Below are positions 37,921 to 48,600 of a stretch of DNA of 64,000 nucleotides, in pieces. The DNA is from Sindora glabra. Taxonomy: Eukaryota > Streptophyta > Magnoliopsida > Fabales > Fabaceae. The position numbers and the translations under genes are program-made. The notes under the pieces were generated by a model that was not told the origin of the DNA, did not search any database, and saw only the letters and a program-made list of their open reading frames with translations. How positions within the stretch are numbered: the first letter of the stretch is position 1; the number at the start of each line of letters is the position of its first letter. The stretch lies in the NCBI GenBank assembly GCA_020226215.1, contig CM035225.1, positions 11,791,868 through 11,855,867 of the forward strand, read 5' to 3'.

Positions 37921-37950
37921 TTTTTGTGCTTTTATTTAGCAAGAACTAGT

Positions 37951-39700
37951 ATATATGTTGAAATTTTGTAATTTAGAAAGTCAAATATATGAATATAAAA
38001 TAAATTTAATAAATTAAATTCTAAAATTTTTATGCCATTTTTCTAGTAAGAAGCTCATTAAAATTTATTTACATAAATAAATATTCTATTTGAATGAAAG
38101 CTAATTTTCAATCCATACATGCTACGGGCTTGCAATCATAGATTCAAAGTGAATGAATTATAGTTAATTCATTTATCAATTTATAATCCAATGGAAAATT
38201 TTAAACAAGTTATAAATGACTAATAAATTCTATATTTATATTAACATGATCCATCTATTAATCCATCAAGTTATTATAATTATTTTATAATTTCACCACT
38301 ATTTTAAATTATAATTTCATTCTCTTTTTAAAAATTTAATTTTTCATTGCCCAAAATCACATAAGTAATCATTTTCTTAATATTACATTTCTTAAGACTA
38401 TTTTAATATTAGATACAATTAATCACATATTTTAACATTAGTATACATAAAATAAAATTCATTTAATTCATTTAATTCATAATTAATATTATAGTAAAAT
38501 TGAATAAATTTAAAATATTCAAATTTATAAATTATTAACATCTCAACATTTGAAATTGCATGTCACTTTGTTTTTTTAGTATATTAAGTCTAAAGAACCA
38601 TCCCGTTGAATCAATTAGTTACAAAAACAAGAGATTTTTATTGGAAAAAACTTACTTTAATATTTTTGTAATTTCTTATGTGTTAATCTTGTATTAATAA
38701 TTAATTTTTTCTTTTATCCGAGAACTTTTGATATTTAGCTGACCATATTTAAACTAGCAATAGTTAGTTCAAATGACTAGAAACTTGATTTTCTTAAGTA
38801 AGATTTTGGATTTGAACATTATGAAAGGAAAAAAACTATCATTAGAAGAATTTTATTTTTAAAAGGAGTTTAACCCAATTCGACTCTAGATTAATTGAGT
38901 CACTCCAAATTGATTGGATTGTGCCATTTTGTCCAAAAAATTATTATGGTATTAGTAATTTTAACTAATATTAATCTATTTTTGTACTAACTAAAACATT
39001 AATATGAGATTAATATTTTAAATTACAAAGATATTAAAACAAGTTTAAAATTGAAGCAATATCATGAATAAAAGTTCATTTGAATATTTATTGATAACTT
39101 TAAATTTATTTTTAATTTTATTTTTTATATAATATTAAAGTATACTAACATAAGTAATTAGATTTTACTTTTTAAATAGAAAATCCATACTATCACATGT
39201 ATAAAAATATCATAATAATTTATTTAAGATAAATAATTTTAAAAATATTTAAATATTAACTCATGTGAACTGTTTCTTTATTTTACTGTATGAAGCTGCC
39301 ATTTTGCTAGTTGGTGACGTATTTGTTCCAGCTTAATTATTTTTAGTTGATTAGTTTCTATTTATGGTTCTACCTTGCTATTTGGATTTTTTTTGGAGAT
39401 TTTTTTCTTTTTTTGAAACTATTTTCAAAGATTTTGTGCACAATAAGGTACGTTTCTTTTTGGGAAAGCTAGATGTTTTAATTTTTGCAGAATATGATGC
39501 TATTTTCATAATAATTTGTTATGGGTTTTGAAGAGATGTTTTAATGGTTGATTTTAGTGTTTTCATTGTGTTTGACTATTTTAATTTGTGAATGCCATGG
39601 CTATTTAGCATGAAGAGGTGATGTGGTTGTGTTTTCTATTATATTGACATTGGACTTCTTTACTATTCATTAGAGTTTATTGCTGGGCTAGTGAGATATG
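37951..39700. other. AT-rich intergenic DNA
   Basis: No coding segment, LTR or TIR pair recognised. This flank would have held the transposase half and right terminus of the CACTA element, so it may conceal their decayed remains. Confidence 0.4.
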
Positions 39701-39709
39701 ATTTAGTTG

Positions 39710-41160
39710 TTGGCCTTAGCCTCATTTGGAAAGTTTTGATGATAACAAAACATTTTGATACTTTTGGATTTGACATATAATTAACTGAAATCTTGAAGCA
39801 AGATGTGAAGAGTAAAGATTGAAGATCTTAGTCAATTTAGCCAAGAATTCTAATTAAGATCATAAGATGATATTGTAAAAGAGGAATTAATTCTTAAGGG
39901 ATTTAGGTTTTTCATGAAAAATACTTTTCATTTAAAATTAATCTTGTGTCCAAAATCCTTTAAAAATGAGGTTGGATTGTGTTTTAAAGAAAATAATTGT
40001 ATTTAAATGTAACTCTCTTGAGAAATTTGAAAAATAAGGTATGAATCAATTCCGAGCATTGAAATAGTACATTGGAATGCCCAAATCGATTCACTAATCA
40101 ATTCCAGGCATCTAATGAGCAAATTGACATGCTCAAATCAATTTGCTAATCAATTCTAAGGATACAAAGAGCAAACAAGGCAAAATGAATCGATTTATCA
40201 TTTCAAAAATTTAAATTTTAGTTTGCTTGAATCGATTGATGAATCTACTTTTCAACTAGAAATTTTTACTTATCCTCTAATTTTGAAAAGGCTGAATTAA
40301 TTTATGAATCAATTCAGCATATCCAAAGCCAAATTGTAGTCCAGTGAATTGATTATTCAATTGATTCACCATAAATGTTTTTCATGAGTGAATCCATTCA
40401 TGAATTGATTCACCAAAACTTTTATATAATTTTGAAAGCAATCTGAATCGATTCACCAATCGATTCACAAGATGCTAATTACTCAATAACGACTATATTT
40501 TCTGAGTAATGGCTTTTTCACTCTTCCGACCTCTATATAAAGGTTTTATTTCAATAAAAAATATAAGAAAGTGCTTTCACTATTACATAGACATAAGAAA
40601 CACCTTTTCCTCTCTTCCAAAAACCTAAAATCCCTCGAGCTTATCAAATTTAAACTTCCTTTCTTAGTGCTTCATTGTGTAATTAAATTTATAGAGTTTG
40701 TAAACTATCTTCCTATACTCAAAACATACATTTTTTTATTACTAGGATGTGGTATCCCTAAGAATATCAAGAGTTTTGAATCTCTTAGTAGATAAAAGCT
40801 TTGAAAGAGGATTCTCAAAAGAATTTGTAGAAAAAAAATAAAGACTTGTATCAAGGCTCCTTCAAATGCCTTTAAACTTGAAAGAATAGTGATTCAAAGT
40901 TCAAATCTAAGTCAAGGAGGCTTAGTAGTGGATGTACACCTCAAAGTATTGGATCTTCAAGGTTGGAACCAATATAAATTATTGTGTTTCAATCTTCTCT
41001 TCCCTATCATTTTAGCTACTTTTTCATTACTCTATTTTTCTAAATCATTCTTGTTAATGTGTTAAGATTACATATACTTATTCATTACTTTCTTTCACTT
41101 ATCATTTAAATATATTTTATGATCTTAATTGAATTATTTTTATACCAAATTCACCTTTTG
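39710..41160 (+). mobile_element. copia-type LTR, probably solo
   Basis: Opens with GTTTTGATGATAACAAAACATT, then has repeated AATCGATT...CAATCGATTC words (about 40040-40470), a TATA box, TATCAAGAGTTTTGAATCTC, GTCAAGGAGGCTTAGTAGTGGATG and GTTGGAACCAATATAAATTATTGTG. This order is one I know from LTRs of large plant copia elements (SIRE/Maximus type), where the last motif is followed by the LTR end. I see no gag or pol after it and no duplicated flank, so a solo or truncated LTR is most likely. Limits are approximate. Confidence 0.55.
40531..40545 (+). promoter_or_regulatory. TATA box of the copia-type LTR
   Basis: CTCTATATAAAGG sits within the LTR, preceded by CTCTTCCGAC and followed after about 30 bases by a TTTCACTATTACAT leader. 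This is the expected place for the LTR promoter that drives genomic RNA. Confidence 0.5.
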
Positions 41161-42100
41161 TCTTAGGTAAAATGTTGAGTAACATTGGTAAGCTGCTACA
41201 AAGAGTAATGTTTTTGACATTGTTTTAATAGAAATAATTTCAATGATGAGAAGGTGTTAACTTTAACTTTTGTTCTTTTAATTTTTTCAAAGGTAAAATT
41301 ATGTTGTTTAGTGTTATGATCGTTTGATTTTAGTGGTTTATATCATTAGTTTTGGTGTTTTCATATGATTTGGAATACTTTTTGGGCACTTATGTTTACA
41401 TAGGTTTGATTTGGCAATGTTATCCTTTTTCAAGGTGGTTTAAGCAATTGGTTTTGCTAGTCTAGGATTGGATTGATCCATTCTAGTTCATACAAAATGT
41501 TAGTTTTAGAAAGTTAAGGAGACTTTTGGAAGTTATGCTTAACCATAGGTTTTGGGCAGTGTGGCTTGGAAATTGAGGGAACAGTTTAAGGGAAGTTAGC
41601 AGAAGACTTCTAGAAGCAGTTAAGGTTTTGGATATGTGAATGTTTCCATTCAGGGAAGTATTCACAAGCTATTAGTGAAGTTTGTAAATGTTTCCATTGA
41701 AAGGAAGTATTTATAAGTTGTTCATAAAATTTGAAGTTTATCAAGTTTTTTTTTATAGTTATATTTTGTTGTATTTTGATCTAGGGAGTTCAAGTTTATG
41801 AATCAAGTTTAAACAAGCTTCAATTTAGGGAAGAAGTGTCAAAATACATTAGGAAATTATCTTAAATTGAGAATTGTGTTATATTATGTAAAATTTTACA
41901 TTGATTCTAAATTATAAGCTTGCTTTTCTTACACTCAAAGTTAAGGATATTAAAGTCTTTATGTGTATTAGTAGTCTTATATAAATAAAGCATTAGAATG
42001 AATCTTATGTAACAATTCAATCTTTTATTCAGTCAATAATATTATACTTCCCCTATTTATTTTATAGCTACTTTTTGCTCTTTTTTCTTTTAATTCTTAG

Positions 42101-42101
<1 letters not shown>
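41161..42101. other. unassigned, possibly a second LTR fragment
   Basis: A 53-bp near-duplicate (AATGTTTCCATTCAGGGAAGTATTCACAAG and AATGTTTCCATTGAAAGGAAGTATTTATAAG, about 41637 and 41688) and a TATATAAATAAAG box near 41980 suggest LTR-type DNA. I cannot identify ends or a family. Confidence 0.3.

Positions 42102-42144
<43 letters not shown>
42102..42144 (+). repeat. (AT)n microsatellite
   Basis: About 21 uninterrupted AT units. It abuts the point where the PIF/Harbinger transposase reading frame begins, so it marks the breakpoint where the 5' half of that gene was lost. Confidence 0.95.
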
Positions 42145-42145
<1 letters not shown>

Positions 42146-42147
<2 letters not shown>

Positions 42148-42833
42148 TACTAATGTGTTAGCTACGTGCACACGGGATTTGCAATTTATTTATATATTTC
42201 CTGGTGGGGAGGTATCTGCACATGACAATAGAGTGCTTCGAGATGTACTTTCTAGAAAAAATATTTTGATAGTTCCACAAGGTAATAACATTAGTAACTT
42301 CACATTGCTCAATTTGAACTCAAGATCTTATTTGAAATAAAACTATTTAACACTTATCTTAGTTAATTATAGGAAACTACTATTTGTGTGATGCCAGATA
42401 CATGAATTGTGAGGGATTTCTAACACCATTTAAAGACCATAGATTTCATCTAAGTGTGTGGAAGTGTGGTGCTCATCCAATATCTGCTGAGGAATATTTT
42501 AATATGAAGTATTCTTAAGCAAGAAATATTATTGAGAGGTGTTTTAGATTATTAAAAATGAGATGGGGTATTCTAAGATGTACAACTTGTTACCCTAGGA
42601 AAATTGTGGATAGAATTATCTTGGCATGTGCATTGATACATAATTTCATTCGAACATACATAAGTATGGATCCCATGGAGCCTTTGCTTGTGAATGGTGA
42701 GGAAGAAGAAAATGGTAAGCTTAATACTAGGATTATAGAATTTAGTGTTGCATGGAGTACATTCAGAAATGATCTTGCCAATGAGATGTACAATGCATGG
42801 TTACATGACTTCACATCATTGAATAGGGTTTAG
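42146..42833 (+). pseudogene. PIF/Harbinger transposase (DDE_4), C-terminal half
   Basis: Exon 1 to 42281 encodes CTRDLQFIYIFPGGEVSAHD, then NRVLRDVLSRKN and IVPQ. A canonical intron (GT at 42282, AG ending 42372, 91 bp) follows, and exon 2 gives the PIF block NYYLCDARYMNCEGFLTPF, then IIERCFRLLKMRWGIL and IILACALIHNFIR. In this superfamily the catalytic residues are D, D, E; the second D (SAHDNRVL) and the E (IIERCF) are present. The first, with the helix-turn-helix N-terminus, is missing upstream of the (AT)n tract. One in-frame TAA (42516-42518) sits just before ARNIIERCF. The role in life is cut-and-paste transposition at TWA sites together with the Myb-like protein encoded next door. Confidence 0.88.
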
Positions 42834-43086
42834 TAAATACTATGTAAAGAGTTGATCCTTGTATTGCATTTATGTATTGATATTCAAGATACATTTTATT
42901 CTTGTATTAGAATATTGCTTATGACTCTAAGTTTTTATTGAAGTTTGTAATAAAATCTTATAAATGACTTCACCTTTTATCGAACTAGTAGTATTATCAT
43001 CCTAAATTTCTAGTATACTTAAACCAAGGCAGAGTGTCGCTCTTATGAAATCCTATTTTTCCTCTCTCTTTATCTTTCTTTTTTTA

Positions 43087-44160
43087 CAAATGAGTCAATC
43101 AAAAGCTCAAAAAAATGCCAACCAAGGTGCTTACGATGCGAACCCATCTAAAGGATACATAAAATGGGGATGTGTTGAGGATCGTGCACTTATTAGTGCA
43201 ATGATAGATCTTATGGGTCTCGGTAGTTAGAAAATAGACAATGGCCAATTTAAGAATAGTGCTTATACTAAGTTAGAACAACTAATGGAACAAAAGCTTC
43301 CTGAGTGTGGTATAAAAGTTAAACCACACATCAAGTCTTGAATGAAGTACCTAAGGAATTAATATAATATCATTGTAGAGATACTTGGTCCAACCAGTTT
43401 TGGATGGAATGATGAAGAGAAGTTTGTAACATACTCAAAACCAGTTTAGAATGAATGGGTGAATGTAATTTTTTATATTATGTATGTATGAGTGTCTATG
43501 TATATTTCTATTTTCTGGTGATAGCGTTCAATGTTTTAACTTCTTCTCTCATTATGTTTTCCTTTCTTTTATGCTAGAGTCATAAAAATGCTTTGAGGTT
43601 AAGCAACAAGTCATTTCCATTTTTTGATGATTTAGCGAAAATCTTTGGGAAGGATAGAGCTATTGGAGATGAGGCTAAAAATCTAGAAGATGCATTAGAA
43701 AGGATGGAAGATGAAGAAAAGGTTAGAGAAGACGAAGAATAAAAAGAACATGTTTTTGCCTTCTCCGTAGAGAACATTAGTCCAATCCCTCCATGTGGCC
43801 CAATGGAAACTTCTTCATCAATTACACCATCAAACCGTAGGTCGAAAAAGGTAAAGATAGAAAATTTAGAAGTTTTGAAAGAATTTTTTTACTAGATTTG
43901 CACAAATAGGTGATGTGATGAATGATGCAAGTAAACACATAGGCTGCTTGGCTACTTATTTCCAACATGAATCTGATTTTACAGGAAGAAGGATGCAAGT
44001 GACTAGTGATATTATGAAGGTTGATGGGTTAACTCCTACCCAAGTTATGAATGTGGCAAGGAAAATTGCTCTCAACCTACTAAAATTTAATTTCTTTTTC
44101 ATGCTTCCAGAAGATTATAGAGCAACTTATATGCATAGTTTATTACTTCCAAGTCAGTGA
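43087..44160 (+). pseudogene. PIF/Harbinger Myb/SANT-like ORF (second element protein)
   Basis: Starts MSQSKAQKNAN at about 43090 and shows the Myb/SANT-like domain (Myb_DNA-bind_3 type): KWGCVEDRALISAMIDLM, GLGS*KIDNGQF, QLEQLMEQKLPECG and KPHIKS*MKYLRN*YN, with SFGWNDEEKFVTYSKPV*NEW at the end. After an intron (about 43462-43577) it continues NKSFPFFDDLAKIFGKDRAI, an acidic stretch, a Ser/Pro-rich linker with basic NRRSKK, and the C-terminal segment from 43915 (ATYFQHESDFTGRRM, ending LLLPSQ). Stops replace residues normally W, R, Q and W. This protein partners the transposase for nuclear entry and TIR binding. Same strand and about 250 bp after the transposase, as in intact elements. Confidence 0.85.
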
Positions 44161-44437
44161 TGTTTTATGATATCTAGTAGTCATTTGGACCTATGACACT
44201 CACTAAACTCATGTTATGTTTTTGAACTTTTGCACATGTACTAATTTTTTAGACTATTATCTGACATCGAAGCCTAAAATGTACTAGTTGATGTAGCTTT
44301 TAGTTGATGTACTTAAGCTACTACACTGGATTTCTAGAAGCTTTTGATGTAATATGTAATCATTTTCATCTTTCTCCTAGCAATTTTATTGAGACTCTTG
44401 TAGTACAGTTTAATTCATTTCTTCCATCATATCTAGA
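44161..44437. other. 3' flank of the Harbinger element
   Basis: No coding sequence. I could not find the Harbinger terminal repeats or TTA/TAA duplication, so the end of that element is undefined here. Confidence 0.35.
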
Positions 44438-44599
44438 TATCACTACACATTTATTACTTGGATGTTACTATTTTGATCGAAAATAGTAATAACAAGGTAG
44501 AAGCCCGTATACATAAGGCAAATGAACTCTGAATGCTGGGAGTAGAGCATGCTATGTTTTTATTGGTTTAAGTAGTAACATCATCAAAAACAAAAAGCA

Positions 44600-45440
44600 A
44601 ATTAGTTGGATGTTATTATTTTAGTTCGAGACAGTAACATCAACGAAACTCAAAGTTTTTTGTCTTCCAAGGTTTAAAAGTGGCTGAAAACCAGTACTTA
44701 GTGGTTGATAATATTGCATGATGTGTTCCTGTTTAGATAAGTACTAAAAACTATGCATTTACTTGGATGTTACTGTTTTGGTTCGAGACAGTAACACCAA
44801 CGATACTCGGAGTTATTTGTCTTCCAAGGTTTAAAAGTGGCTGAAAACCAGTTCTTGTTAGTTAATACAATTGCGTGATGTGTTCCTATTTGGATAAGTA
44901 CTAAAAATTACGCATTTACTTGGATGTTACTATTTTGGTTCGAGACAGTAACATCGATGAAACTCGGAGTTATTTGTTTTCTGAGGTTTAAAAGTGGCTA
45001 AAAACCAATTCTTGTTAGTTGATACTATTGCATGATGTGTTCCTATTTGGATAAGTACTAAAAACTACACATTTACTTGGATGTTACTATTTTGGTTCGA
45101 CATAGTAACACCAACAAAACTCAGAGTTATTTGTCTTCTTAGGTTTAAAAGTGGTTAAAAATTAATTTTTGTTGGTTAATACAATTGCATGATCTGTTCC
45201 TGTTTGGATAAGCACTAAAAACTGTGTTTACTTGGATGTTACTATTTTAGTTCGAGATAGTAACATCAACAAAACTTGGAGTTATTTGTCTTCCAAGGTT
45301 TAAAAGTAGCTGAAAACCAGTTCTTATTGGTTGATACTATTGCTCGATATATTAGCTTTAGTAGTAACATGAACAAAAAGTAATACATAACTAGATGTTA
45401 TTGTTTCGATTGAAAAGAGTAACTCCAAGTCAGAGGTTCA
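44600..45440 (+). repeat. 157-bp tandem array containing the hairpin
   Basis: Five to six copies of a unit beginning ACTTGGATGTTACTATTTTGG, then TTCGAGACAGTAACATCAAC, TCGGAGTTATTTGTCTTCCA, AGGTTTAAAAGTGGCTGAAA and GATGTGTTCCTATTTGGATA. The GGATGTTAC starts are at about 44608, 44765, 44922, 45079 and 45233, giving a period of 157 bp. Copies differ by a few bases to about a fifth. Each unit carries exactly one hairpin. Confidence 0.85.
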
Positions 45441-45610
45441 TAAATCATAGGACAACATGTTGTCTGAATGTTAACATAAATTGGAAATAAGAATACACTG
45501 TACTTTTATTATTATTTACAATTCAATTTTACATACAGTTGAGTTTTATATATAATTAAGTTTGTGATTTTACATGAATTTAGTGTTACATATTTGCATA
45601 ATAATCAATT

Positions 45611-48600
45611 TCAACTGGGAAGAATGAAATTCTTGAGAAATTTAGTAACTAATCTTCCTTTGTATTTCCTCACAACTTCTAGCGAAAAGTGTTCTTCAAA
45701 CTCTTTATTGTTGAATATATCTCCTATTTGTTTGCAGATGGAAATCTCGCAGTCTTGCTTGGAAAATTTGAGGAATGAGTTAGTTTGGTATTTACTAATC
45801 ATGGTACTTTTGGATTAGAAAAGAACTTGTTACTTATGATGATTCTCCTTTTTATGGTCACCCTTCGTATGTTATTATTTCAAAAGAAGGCTTTGTGGTG
45901 GCTGGCTCTACCCCCATGTCAACTTCATTCTTTTGAAGGATTACATTCATCTTTCTTTCGTAGTAGTCCTTCTATTGTCAGATAAATAAATTAGATAAGG
46001 TATCAAATGAAGAAAGGAATATGTTACTGTTTGGTTTGCCAATAATTACAGCAGGACAAAAACTAAAATGAATTCAGAAATCAAGCATTAAGAAGAATAA
46101 AATTGATAAAAAATGACATGTTATTGTATTTAACTTCGAACAGTAACATATTATTTTGTTGTTATGAGATATTATTGTTTAGCATGGAAATAGTAGCATC
46201 AACAAAAAACACAGCTAATATACAAATAACTAAATGAGGTTTAATTAACAATGAAACTCTGAGAAATCAAAGTATTACTGTTTTGACAAGAAATAAAAAC
46301 ATCAACCAATAACAGCATATCATATAATAGCATCACACTTGATATATTTTATCAAATGGAAAAACATGTTACTATCTACATATGATAGATACCATGTTGT
46401 TTTTATGTGAGATTGAGATATTACTATTTATACTGAAAATAGTAATGTCAATAAGAAAACAAAATAGATAGACTGATCAATAATGATTAGCAATGAAACT
46501 TTAAGAAAACTTAAAAAGAAATAACACTTAGTATTCTATTGTAGTATTAATATCACTTACCACCATTATGGCATCACGAAAGTATGGATCTAGTGCCCTT
46601 TCTCTTCTTGGCCTCAATGAGTTATAATGTGTCCACTTACGATCTATGTTATTAAGGATGAACAATGTATAGTGATTGAAATTTTTGTAGTCATTAACGC
46701 CCATTGAGTTTATTGAGAATAGAATAATTTCTGCAACTATTGCTTCCTTCATATGTGCATCAAATTTGTATTGTCTTACTTCCTAGTATAGCTTGACCTT
46801 GCTCACAATATAAGACTGTCAATATAGTTTCAACATGAGTCATTACCAAAGCATTTTTTGTATTTTAGTTAGGAAATGGATTTAAGATCTTACCCAGCAG
46901 AAGCTATTGAATGCAAGTAACTTATTTTTCCTATTCGTGGAAGCCAAGCCCTGAGTATAAACATGACCATCTATGATCTAGATTGAATGATTAGTTCTCG
47001 TTAGATGATTTGATTAAGAAGTCAAACTCCAAATAATAACATTATTATTCCTCATTTTTAATAGCATGAGTAATTGCAAGTTACTATTTAGTCTTCATAT
47101 AGTAACATCATGTTTTTGAGCCTAAATAGACTTAGTGTTGTCATGTTGTTACTTTGAATTGAAACATTAATATAACTATACAAAAGGAACAAGACAAAAT
47201 AGTATTGTTGTAAAAGATCAAAGCATACACATATTATTCGTTATTGCATTCTCCTTGATTACATCCACCAACTCTTTAAAGGTTATGAACAATCCTATTG
47301 AGGGTATGTCCAAACAAAAATCCTGCATATAGTGATATGGCATAGGAATAAGTTTACGTGGTAGGCAATAATGTTTAGCTAATGAAAAGAATGAAGAAGA
47401 AAGTAGGACATGACTTACGATAGGTCTCCTGCTTTTTTAATTTGCACCATTTTATTCTTGATATCTTGGGTCAGGTATTTTGCAGCTGGCAACTTTGTAG
47501 TATTTGTTGCCTTTTGAGTTTGCTTCTTTTTAGCCAATTCTGCTGCTGTATCATCATAAATTATTATAAGAGCCTCTTTGCTCTTCCCAGTGACATCCTC
47601 AGCAGTTATTGTCACTTGTCGTGTTTCTATTTATCTTGTGCATTTTTTCCCTAGTCCTAAGTACGTGAAGTCTTCATTACATTTTATTTTTCTTATTTTT
47701 GTTTTAATATTTGTAATCATCGACTGCTGCTTTTTCTTAGTTTTATTGTTCTTCAGTTTCTATGGTCTCTACTTCATCTTGTTCAACCACCTACGCATTT
47801 ATTTTTGTTAGCTGTGCATTAAGCTATTTATTTTCATTTTCCAATCTATCGTTGACTACCACTAGGTTTTCTATCTGCTTTGTTAATTTGGTTAGTTGCT
47901 TTTAGAGTCGTCCATTTTTGTGTGAGAGGTTTGTTATTGTTTCCTCATTTTGTTGTAATTATTGCTTTAACTTATGAAGTTTCTCTATAAGAGATTTTAA
48001 TTCATCCATCAGTTGGCTTATTCTTATGTTTGCATTGGAGAGCTGATCCTTTAGCTGTTGAGCTTTATCTTTGTCTTTTGATGTTGCTCTTTATGGGACA
48101 GAGTAATATTTGCAAACTGGTCCAATTTTGTTTTTTATGGTAGAATCACGTACTGGGCCAATGTTGTCTCGTTATCACTTCCTGAATCCTTCGATTTGGA
48201 GGGTGTGATTAGTGTTTTTGCTTGGTCAACGAATTCAATTAGTTGTAGATTTGTGTCAAGTGTGTAGAGGAAGTGTATTTCGGGTTGTGTTGGCTCTAGT
48301 TCTCTATTTACGACCTAAAACATAGGAATGTTTTCTTGTTAGTGTGGTTAGTCGATATGTTTCTATTTAGGTGAGAAATAGTAACATGAAAATAAAAGAT
48401 TAAGTGACAGTATAATAATAACATGGGTAAAATTTTAACAATGAAACACAGGAAATATATAAAATAAACTATGATTAAGGAAAAAAAATTTAGAATAAAA
48501 AGTTGTTACTGTTTCCACCTGAAATAGTAACATTAAATGAGATGTTACTGTTTTACATGGAAACTGTAACATAAAGTAAAGAATAGGGAAAAAATTGACA

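Larger units (their letters stand above)
32099..37950 (-). mobile_element. CACTA (En/Spm) element remnant, transcribed from the - strand
   Basis: The left edge GACTATAGGAAAAAAGG at 32099 is one base off a CACTATAGGAAAAAAGG terminus. It is followed by subterminal words of the TTTTAGTGACAACAATT / TGTCATTGCTAAAA kind repeated in both orientations (32120-32590). From 33.0 to 35.75 kb and at 37.62-37.92 kb the - strand shows three protein regions typical of plant CACTA transposons: DUF4218, DUF4216 and a Ptta-like domain. The catalytic TNP2 part, which should lie upstream (higher coordinates), and the other terminus are missing. A solo LTR interrupts the element at 35944-37589. Confidence 0.8.

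Noticed and set aside
42590..42814. 74-codon open frame on the - strand
   Set aside because: Antisense of the Harbinger transposase exon 2.
47442..47811. Hydrophobic Cys/Leu/Phe-rich frames on the + strand
   Set aside because: They are antisense shadows of the linker and coiled-coil exons of the Ulp1-like gene and only mimic membrane segments.
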